Positions 14,078 through 19,759 of a DNA stretch of 19,759 nucleotides are shown here, piece after piece. Below the pieces are notes generated by a model. The model did not search any database. It was not told the DNA's origin and was given only the letters and a program-made list of their open reading frames with translations. Position numbers and translations under genes: made by a program. Within the stretch, counting starts at the first letter, position 1, and each line of letters begins with the position of its first letter. This DNA comes from UBA3941 sp035647175 (GTDB taxonomy: Bacteria > Bacillota > Clostridia > Caldicoprobacterales > UBA3941): positions 1-19,759 of the forward strand of contig DASRNX010000158.1 in assembly GCA_035647175.1 (NCBI GenBank), read 5' to 3'.

Positions 14078-15516
14078 AGGTGTCTCCTCCTAAGCCACAT
14101 TACCAGCCCCGCACCCAGAATAAGCAGGGGTATTAAAATTACGGCAATGCCGGCAAACAATAATCGCTGGAAGGCATTAATGTTAAGGTATTGGCTTAGC
14201 ATGCTCTTAGGTCTAATGGAGATGCTCTCCTGTTTATCCTGGAGCCAGTTTAGGCTGTTTAGAACAAAATCCGCATTTCCGATGCTGGCGAACCTGGGAT
14301 CTATAAACTCTGCGTCTCCCATTACCACCAGCTTTGTCTCGTCGTACTTACCGACCTTTTCGTCCCAGGTCTTATCGGCTATGGCTACGGCGATATTAAA
14401 GGGTCCATCTAAATCCCCCTCTTCCTTTTCAGGGGCGGTGGATTTCATATCGGCCCTTCCCCAGGCATCGTTGCTGGTTATAAGCAGGGGTTCGATCTCT
14501 ATGCTTCTCTTTTTCATATCCAGCTCTATGATACCCTGGGCGCCCATGGCCAGTACCTGCATCTTATTAGCCTTCATTGGGCTTATGATCCCATGGCTTT
14601 GCATATTGGGCACTATCCATGCAGGATGTTGAAAGTAATGGTTTTTATCCCCTTCTACGGTTAATGCCTTGTTTAAGGCTACACCGTAGCTCTTTAAAAG
14701 GGCATCAAAGTTGGGCATCTCGTCTTCCACGATATCCATCAAAAATAATGCGCGTCCCTTGTTCTCCAAATATTCCCTGACCTTCTCTTCCTCTTCACCG
14801 GTCATATCCCTCTGGGGGGCTATTATCATCAGCACGGATGCATCTTCCGGTACCTGGTCCTCCGTCAGAAGGGACAGGGTCTTAATCTCGTAGTTCTCAA
14901 GCTCCATCTGCTTTCTCAGCTCGTAGGGCAGGGCCTCTTCCATATGCCCCTCTAAGGTATATACTACGGGGAGCTCCTCCGCCGTCACATATTGGATAGC
15001 GCTGGTTACCCTCTCCTCCATGGCCAAGGATTCGGCACGGGTGTTTCCGTACTGGTCGGTCTTTACGTTAAAGAGGTCGTAGTAGTCTATAACCTTATAC
15101 TTATCCTCGGTCTCTACGATGTAGCTGCCGTCTCTTAGGCTGGTACCGTCCTTGGTATACTTGCTGGAAAAGGTGGGGTTTTTTACGGGATCCACATAGG
15201 ATATGGAGATGTTTTTGTTCCCCCGCCTATACCTTTGCAGTATCTCGTCAAACACCTTGTCCTCATTACCCGTCTGGTAAAGACCGATGATCTCTATCTT
15301 TTGATCCAGATTCTTTAGTATCGTGTCCGTCTGATCCGACAGGGAGAACAATCTATTCTCAGTCAAATCCACTCTGAAGGGGATCTGTCCTACCACCAAG
15401 TTTATTATAACCAGGATAGCCAGTACAAATGCCGTCATCAAAGTCGCATATCCGCCGTATTTAAACTTTTTATTCTTGAATGAATCCAAGATCTTGATTC
15501 TATTTAATTTCTTCAC
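14074..15516 (-). CDS. GldG-like ABC transporter auxiliary protein
   Basis: A 480-residue membrane protein of the ABC-transporter auxiliary (GldG/ABC_transp_aux) family. An N-terminal helix (22-43) is followed by the family hallmark DLTENRLFSLSDQT (50-63), a long extracytoplasmic domain containing VVYTLEGHMEEALP and VLMIIAPQRDMTGEEEEKVREYLENKG-type segments, and a C-terminal helix (~455-475) with a positive tail LRRRHL. In Bacteroidetes GldG works with GldA and GldF in gliding and type 9 secretion. In Firmicutes the same gene set occurs without gliding and its cargo is unknown. It follows the permease after 12 nt and overlaps the DUF4340 gene by 4 nt, so all four genes are one operon. No catalytic residues are recognisable. 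Confidence 0.85.
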   Translation of the reverse strand: MKKLNRIKILDSFKNKKFKYGGYATLMTAFVLAILVIINLVVGQIPFRVDLTENRLFSLSDQTDTILKNLDQKIEIIGLYQTGNEDKVFDEILQRYRRGNKNISISYVDPVKNPTFSSKYTKDGTSLRDGSYIVETEDKYKVIDYYDLFNVKTDQYGNTRAESLAMEERVTSAIQYVTAEELPVVYTLEGHMEEALPYELRKQMELENYEIKTLSLLTEDQVPEDASVLMIIAPQRDMTGEEEEKVREYLENKGRALFLMDIVEDEMPNFDALLKSYGVALNKALTVEGDKNHYFQHPAWIVPNMQSHGIISPMKANKMQVLAMGAQGIIELDMKKRSIEIEPLLITSNDAWGRADMKSTAPEKEEGDLDGPFNIAVAIADKTWDEKVGKYDETKLVVMGDAEFIDPRFASIGNADFVLNSLNWLQDKQESISIRPKSMLSQYLNINAFQRLLFAGIAVILIPLLILGAGLVMWLRRRHL

Positions 15517-15528
15517 CCTGACTCCCCC

Positions 15529-16395
15529 CTAACTCCATCGTCTTTTCTCCAGCACCCTAACGGTCATATAGACGAAGGCTGCTGAAAAGGTAAGGTAGTA
15601 TACTATGGGACCTAGACTCAAAATGCCCATTTGAAATTCTTCGTAACGCTTTAACAGCGAAAACCATTCAAAAACCCTGACGATAAATCCGTCAAAGAAG
15701 TATCTGTCCGCCAGAAAATAGGTTAGTACTATAGCCGCCGCACCCACTAAGGCGGTGGCTACGCCAACGTATATGTTTCTGGTGTTAAAGTATACGAATG
15801 CTCCTAAGGCCAGGGCAATAATACCTGCGAAGATAATTCCGGATGTCCGGTCCGTGGGAAGTCCCTGGACTACCCAATCGATTATCCACATAAATAATAG
15901 GGCGCTGAAGGTGATTACCGCAGCAATTACCTGGTTATCGGTAAATGTGGATACTAAGAGGCCTATGGCAATGAAAGCCGATCCCAAGAGCAAAAATCCT
16001 ATATACCCGCCTACTATCTCCCATATTGCCAGGTTTCCGAAAAATGACAGGATGATGGGATAGACACAGGTTATAAGAAGGGTAAGGACAAACACCGAAA
16101 CCGCGGCTAGATATTTTCCCAGTACTATTCCGGTCAAGGAAAGCGGACTGGTAAACAACAGCTGGTCGGTCCTCTGCCTCTTGTCATCGGGCATCAGCCT
16201 CATGGTCAGGATAGGCACCACTATCAGGAAGATAAAGGTGATGCTGCCCAGTACCGAATTATAGTTTGGGCTGGCCGGGAACAAGTTGGTCATGGCGAAA
16301 AAGAATCCCGACAATATAAGGAAAAATCCCATAAATATAAAGCCCGTAGATGAAGTAAAATAGGCTCTCAATTCGCGTTTATATATAGCTAACAT
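15529..16395 (-). CDS. ABC-2 type permease (GldF-like)
   Basis: A 288-residue integral membrane protein with six predicted helices (about 15-35, 50-66, 95-117, 128-150, 155-175 and a C-terminal set around 190-225 and 262-280). The N-terminus MLAIYKRELRAYFTSSTGFI and the cytoplasmic loop TMRLMPDDKRQRTDQLLFTSPL are typical of ABC-2 permeases of the GldF/NosY kind. It would form the membrane channel with the ATPase encoded 1 nt upstream. The last stretch LEKRRWS is a charged cytoplasmic tail. The next gene (GldG-like) starts 12 nt downstream. Transported substrate not deducible. Confidence 0.88.
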   Translation of the reverse strand: MLAIYKRELRAYFTSSTGFIFMGFFLILSGFFFAMTNLFPASPNYNSVLGSITFIFLIVVPILTMRLMPDDKRQRTDQLLFTSPLSLTGIVLGKYLAAVSVFVLTLLITCVYPIILSFFGNLAIWEIVGGYIGFLLLGSAFIAIGLLVSTFTDNQVIAAVITFSALLFMWIIDWVVQGLPTDRTSGIIFAGIIALALGAFVYFNTRNIYVGVATALVGAAAIVLTYFLADRYFFDGFIVRVFEWFSLLKRYEEFQMGILSLGPIVYYLTFSAAFVYMTVRVLEKRRWS

Positions 16396-16396
16396 A

Positions 16397-17347
16397 TTAG
16401 GACACCTCCACTTTTTCCTGGGTGGTTACCTGTAGGAAAATATCCTCTAGAGTAAGATCCATGGATTTCATCTGTAGGATAGGGTACCCGGCACGGCTTA
16501 AGGCGTTAAACAACGGTCTTCTCACGTCAATATCCTTTTCCGCCTCTACCCACACGTCTATGGTATCCGGTTCCATAATCCCCTGGGCTTCTACGTACTT
16601 TACGCCGGCCACATCCTTTAACACCTTTACAGCCTGCCTTTCGGAAGCGGCAATCCTGAGGCTCATCTTACTGCTGTCCCCAAGCCTTTTAGATAGATTA
16701 TCCGGCGTATCGCTGGCAACAATCCTGCCCTTGTTGATGATGACCAGACGCTGACACACGGCGCTGACCTCCGGGAGTATATGAGAGCTCAATATGATGG
16801 TATGCTTCTTACCAAGCTGCTTTATTAGGTTTCTGATCTCAATTATCTGCTTGGGATCAAGGCCCACCGTAGGCTCGTCCAATACCAAAACCTGGGGATT
16901 GCCCACCAATGCCTGGGCCAGGCCTACCCTCTGTTTGTACCCTTTGGATAGGTTCTTGATAAGCCGGTCCCTAACATCAGTTATTCTCACCAGCTCTAAA
17001 ATCCTGTCCATATCCTGTTTTTTGTCCTTGTCATCAACCTTTTTTATTTCGAATACAAAATCCAGATATTCTCTGACGGTCATATCCACATATAGGGGCG
17101 GAAACTCCGGCATATAGCCTATGCGTTTCTTTACCTCTTCGGGATTGTCTAAGATGTCATATCCGTCCACTGTGACGGTGCCTTCTGTAGCAGAAATATA
17201 GCCCGTGATAATGTTCATGGTAGTGGACTTACCCGCCCCGTTGGGCCCTAGAAAGCCCAATATTTCGCCTTCGTTTACGGTAAAATCCAAATTATCCACG
17301 GCTAAATGCTGCCCAAACCGTTTAGTTACGTTTTGAATCTCTATCAA
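16397..17347 (-). CDS. ABC transporter ATP-binding protein (GldA/CcmA-like)
   Basis: A 316-residue ATPase subunit of an ABC-2 exporter. Walker A GPNGAGKS (34-41), Q-loop region around YMPEFPPLY (78-86), signature LSKGYKQR (133-140), Walker B VLVLDEP (153-159), D-loop VGLDP and H-loop His189 in LSSHIL are all intact, so it should be active. The ~95-residue C-terminal extension after the core is common in the CcmA/GldA subgroup. The start is TTG (17345-17347), chosen because it is preceded by GGGGGGAG (17353-17360) at 5 nt and the product begins MIEIQNVTKRFG as expected. First gene of the four-gene operon, with two promoter candidates upstream. Confidence 0.92.
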   Translation of the reverse strand: MIEIQNVTKRFGQHLAVDNLDFTVNEGEILGFLGPNGAGKSTTMNIITGYISATEGTVTVDGYDILDNPEEVKKRIGYMPEFPPLYVDMTVREYLDFVFEIKKVDDKDKKQDMDRILELVRITDVRDRLIKNLSKGYKQRVGLAQALVGNPQVLVLDEPTVGLDPKQIIEIRNLIKQLGKKHTIILSSHILPEVSAVCQRLVIINKGRIVASDTPDNLSKRLGDSSKMSLRIAASERQAVKVLKDVAGVKYVEAQGIMEPDTIDVWVEAEKDIDVRRPLFNALSRAGYPILQMKSMDLTLEDIFLQVTTQEKVEVS

Positions 17348-17394
17348 TTATTCTCCCCCCATTTCCGCGATCTAAGGAATACTAAACACACATG

Positions 17395-17421
17395 ATTATA
17401 TCATCACTGCTGATTATAGCA
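17395..17421 (-). promoter_or_regulatory. Tandem extended -10 promoter candidates for the Gld-type ABC operon
   Basis: On the minus strand TGCTATAAT (TATAAT at 17413-17418) and TGATATAAT (TATAAT at 17395-17400) are both perfect TGn extended -10 elements, 48-66 nt before the TTG start. TTTGCT at 17418-17423 is a weak -35 for the second one. Confidence 0.45.
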
Positions 17422-17669
17422 AAGTTATTTAAATAAAATATGAATAAAGTGTTAACAATGGAGTTGAGATGGGCTTATCTTTATGGTAGGCTTGTACCAT
17501 GTCTCTTTTTGGTCGGTCCGTTATTATTTTATTATTGTCCTGCCTAATTAGGTTGAATAAGAAGGGATGGATCGGCATTGTTTTAATACCGGATAAGATT
17601 GCACTAAATTCCAGAAAAATGTGCACTTTTACACCGGAATACGCACCGACTTGGGGGTTTGAATGAATT
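17422..17669. other. Divergent intergenic region between the ABC operon and nfo
   Basis: I see no gene here. A frame open on the minus strand (17429-17734) overlaps the nfo start and has no family features. The region is AT-rich with scattered short palindromes (GTTAAC, GTGCAC) and a GGGGGT (17653-17658) that may be the nfo ribosome binding site. I found no convincing plus-strand promoter. Confidence 0.5.
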
Positions 17670-18503
17670 ATGTTAAAGATAGGCTCGCATCTGTCCGTAG
17701 CTAAAGGTTTTGAAGCCATGGGTCTGGATGCCATAAAGATTGGGGCTAATACCTTTCAGTTCTTTACCAGAAACCCAAGGGGTAGTAAAGCAAAGGATAT
17801 AGATCCCGAAGATGCCCAAAAACTAAAAGATATCATGAGGGAGAATGATTTTGCAAAGATCCTTGCCCATGCGCCCTACACATTAAATCCTGCATCCAAC
17901 AAGGAAAATGTCAGAGAATTTGCAAGGCTTATTATGGAAGACGATCTTAGAAGGATGGAGTATTTCCCCAATAATCTGTACAACTTCCATCCCGGGAGCC
18001 ACGTTGGCCAGGGTGTACCTAAGGGGATAGAATACATCACTAAGCTGCTAAATGAGATCTTAAAACCTGAACATACGACCACGGTACTGCTGGAAACAAT
18101 GGCCGGAAAGGGAACCGAGATTGGTAGGAATTTTGAAGAGCTGAATGCAATAATTGATGGGGTAAAATTATCTGAAAAGGTTGGCGTATGCCTTGATACG
18201 TGCCATGTATATGACGGAGGATATGATATAGTAAACGATTTAGACGGGGTATTAGAAGAGTTTGATAGGGTTATAGGTCTTAATAGGCTCCACGCTATAC
18301 ATATAAACGACAGCAAGAATCCTTTCAAAAGCCATAAGGATAGGCATGAAAAGTTAGGGCAAGGTACATTGGGGTTAGAGACCATAGTAAGAATCATCAA
18401 CCACCCCATGCTCAGGCATTTGCCCTTTTATCTAGAAACACCGAATGAGCTGGAAGGCTATGCGGAAGAGATTAGGGTGCTGAGGAGGAGTTATAGTCCC
18501 TGA
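17670..18503 (+). CDS. nfo: Endonuclease IV (AP endonuclease)
   Basis: A 277-residue TIM-barrel DNA repair enzyme that cleaves 5' of abasic sites. All expected metal-site positions are visible: His68 (AHAPY), His107 and His111 (FHPGSHVG), Glu142 (LLETMAG), Asp176 and His179 (LDTCH), His211 (HIND), Asp224 and His226 (KDRH), and Glu256 (LETP). The three Prosite-type signatures are intact and the length is normal (~280). ATG at 17670 has only a distant GGGGGT 12 nt upstream, so translation initiation may be weak. It diverges from the ABC operon and appears monocistronic. A short direct repeat (AGTCCC...ATTG, 18495-18506 and 18512-18524) spans its TGA stop. Confidence 0.96.
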   Translation: MLKIGSHLSVAKGFEAMGLDAIKIGANTFQFFTRNPRGSKAKDIDPEDAQKLKDIMRENDFAKILAHAPYTLNPASNKENVREFARLIMEDDLRRMEYFPNNLYNFHPGSHVGQGVPKGIEYITKLLNEILKPEHTTTVLLETMAGKGTEIGRNFEELNAIIDGVKLSEKVGVCLDTCHVYDGGYDIVNDLDGVLEEFDRVIGLNRLHAIHINDSKNPFKSHKDRHEKLGQGTLGLETIVRIINHPMLRHLPFYLETPNELEGYAEEIRVLRRSYSP

Positions 18504-18565
18504 TTGCTCCCAGTCCCCTCATTGTAGATTAATAGCCCCAATTACACGTAATTATTTACGCCCCC

Positions 18566-18626
18566 CTAAATCTATCAGCATGATAATTGCACAGATCCAT
18601 TATAATTATCATGCTGATAAATTTAG
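18566..18626. repeat. Large inverted repeat with 23-nt arms
   Basis: Arms 18566-18588 and 18604-18626 are reverse complements at 22 of 23 positions, around a 15-nt spacer. The arm contains CAGCATGATAATT. It lies between the convergent nfo and cell-wall-protein genes. It is AT-rich with no T-run, unlike the other terminators here, and its right arm runs into a sequence repeated near 991-1031. It could be a small MITE-like element or a cruciform terminator. Confidence 0.75.
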
Positions 18627-18651
18627 TTTCCCGTATTGTTTATCTATAGCT
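18611..18651 (+). repeat. Dispersed intergenic repeat, copy 2
   Basis: Matches about 991-1031 over GATAAATTTAGTTTCC and TGTTTATCTATA, with one 1-nt insertion and few substitutions. Its left part is the right arm of the inverted repeat at 18566-18626; its right part leads to the 3' end of the cell-wall-protein gene. Confidence 0.65.
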
Positions 18652-18679
18652 AATATTCCAACCAGCTACCAAATAAAAA

Positions 18680-19759
18680 TTACGCTGTCCATACCCCTTT
18701 ATTATCTATCCTATATTTGCCTATAGTAGTGTTAACTGCCATAGAACCGTCTGGATACAGATAATACCATTTGCCACCAGATAATAACCAACCTATTTGC
18801 ATTATTCCACTTTTGTCCATGTAATACCACTTACCATCGACTTTTTGCCAACCCGTTGTCATAGCACCACTTGCGCCCATGTAGTACCACTTACCGCCAA
18901 CCTTTTGCCAACCTGTTGTCATAGCGCCGCTTGCGCTTATATAGTACCACTTACCGCCAACCTTTTGCCAACCCGTTGTCATAGCGCCGCTTGCATTCAT
19001 ATAGTACCACTTGCCGCCAACCTTCTGCCAACCCGTTGTCATAGCACCGCTTGAATCCATGTAGTACCACTTGCCGCCAACGGGCACCCAACCTGATTGC
19101 ATCACTCCGCTTTTGTTAAAGTAATACCATTTGCCGCCCGATTTTAACCATCCGGTCTGCATAATCCCAGTTTTCTCATCCATAAAGTACCACTTGTCTG
19201 CGTCTAACATCCAGCCGGTTACCATTTTCCCGTCTTCACTTAGATAATACCACTCACCGTTGCTGTTCTTTTTCCAACCTTGGTCCCCATCGGGGTCATC
19301 GGACAAGAAATTCTTGCTATATGCCTCTATTGGCACACCTGAATAACTTTGTACGGTGTTGGGAATATCAATGCTCATGATGTCGTTTATGCTCTGTTTC
19401 GAATCAAATTTCAAAACGAAGGTTTCTGTATATACAGTACCATTTTCTGACGTTTCCTCTTCACTATATTGAATTTTGTAACCTATCTTGCCACCTGTCT
19501 TGTCCTTTATTAAAATACCATTAACCGTTGCAGGATCAATATATTTATCAAATACTATATCTATCCGATCAGCGAACACATTAAGACTTTCTAACTTAGG
19601 AGCAGTTATTGATATCATATCTATATTTACATCTGTTTGGGGGGGCGGTACCGGCAACCAATTGCTGTATATAGTTTCATAGCCATCAAGTTCATATTGC
19701 ACCTGCCACAACCCCTCGGGTACGTCCCATGCATAGTTACCATCCTCATCGGTATATAG
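18680..19759 (-). CDS. Secreted cell-wall-binding repeat protein, C-terminal part (5' end beyond window)
   Basis: The frame is open to the right window edge without a start that fits, so this is the last ~359 residues of a larger surface protein. From the edge: an end of a carboxypeptidase-regulatory-like module (DEDGNYAWDVPEGLWQV, GYETIYSNWLPVPPPQT), a beta-rich Ig-like domain (APKLESLNVFADRIDIVFDK to about VQSYSG), then nine to ten ~20-residue GW repeats of the pattern GGKWYYMDxSGAMTTGWQKV, ending in KYRIDNKGVWTA. Such repeats bind choline or other wall polymers and hold enzymes or adhesins on the cell surface. The catalytic or adhesive part is outside the window, so function is unknown. 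A leucine codon (TTG) at 19709-19711 is in frame but lies inside the conserved module and is not a credible start. Confidence 0.85.
   Translation of the reverse strand, partial: LYTDEDGNYAWDVPEGLWQVQYELDGYETIYSNWLPVPPPQTDVNIDMISITAPKLESLNVFADRIDIVFDKYIDPATVNGILIKDKTGGKIGYKIQYSEEETSENGTVYTETFVLKFDSKQSINDIMSIDIPNTVQSYSGVPIEAYSKNFLSDDPDGDQGWKKNSNGEWYYLSEDGKMVTGWMLDADKWYFMDEKTGIMQTGWLKSGGKWYYFNKSGVMQSGWVPVGGKWYYMDSSGAMTTGWQKVGGKWYYMNASGAMTTGWQKVGGKWYYISASGAMTTGWQKVGGKWYYMGASGAMTTGWQKVDGKWYYMDKSGIMQIGWLLSGGKWYYLYPDGSMAVNTTIGKYRIDNKGVWTA
18841..19080 (-). repeat. Four near-identical 60-bp coding repeats in the cell-wall-binding domain
   Basis: Four consecutive 60-nt units at 18841, 18901, 18961 and 19021 agree at roughly 50-55 of 60 positions. 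Differences cluster at the two residues after KWYY (MD, MN, IS, MG). Units further out are more diverged. This pattern points to recent tandem amplification by unequal recombination or slippage. Confidence 0.9.

Noticed and set aside
17429..17734. Open frame of 101 codons on the minus strand upstream of the ABC operon
   Set aside because: It overlaps the start of nfo in antisense, has no family features and contains the operon's leader region.
18841..19080. 60-bp periodic repeats as a CRISPR array
   Set aside because: There is no repeat/spacer alternation; the units are contiguous and translate to 20-residue GW wall-binding repeats.
19709..19711. In-frame TTG as the start of the cell-wall-binding protein
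   Set aside because: The frame continues open to the window edge through conserved module residues, and no signal peptide follows this codon.

Overview
The window looks like chromosomal DNA from an anaerobic, saccharolytic, low-to-mid-GC Firmicute of the Clostridia type. The evidence is strong AGGAGG ribosome binding sites, frequent AGG (Arg) and ATA (Ile) codons, GTG and TTG starts, a DUF1292 protein, a PspC-domain protein, a clostridial-type FMN-binding lipoprotein and GW-rich cell-wall-binding repeats. I cannot name the genus. I see no rRNA, tRNA, CRISPR array, phage gene or transposase gene.

Layout from left to right. (1) 1-3000: an FMN-binding lipoprotein gene (minus) diverges from a type-II NADH dehydrogenase fused to a DoxX-like membrane domain (plus); together they suggest a small membrane/extracytoplasmic flavin redox module. 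(2) 3071-4084: a PspC-type membrane protein (minus) and a small acidic DUF1292 protein with a CxCxxCxC cluster (plus). (3) 4226-12539: a sugar-metabolism block. A Gfo/Idh/MocA dehydrogenase (plus) converges on a minus-strand run of ThuA-like protein, xylulokinase (xylB), xylose isomerase (xylA) and a 1055-residue LacZ-type GH2 glycosidase. (4) 12620-17347: a four-gene minus-strand operon for a Gld-type ABC system (ATPase, ABC-2 permease, GldG-like auxiliary protein, DUF4340 protein), with gaps of 1 and 12 nt and one 4-nt ATGA overlap. (5) 17670-18503: endonuclease IV (nfo, plus). (6) 18680-19759: the C-terminal part of a large secreted, cell-wall-binding protein (minus) whose start lies beyond the window.

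How the genes may work together: XylA and XylB feed xylose to xylulose 5-phosphate, and LacZ-like, Gfo/Idh and ThuA probably process oligosaccharides or glycosides. No sugar transporter or dedicated regulator is present, so that part of the pathway must lie elsewhere.

Non-coding structure is unusually rich. There are long hairpins at 5322-5379, 9242-9285 and 12557-12603, a 23-bp-arm inverted repeat at 18566-18626 whose right flank recurs at about 991-1031, and imperfect direct repeats that include or abut stop codons at several genes (2847-2906, 2942-3085, 5288-5316, 9331-9385, 18495-18524). These repeats, the LacZ active-site substitution and the hairpin-terminator directly before the lacZ ribosome binding site are the most interesting items.
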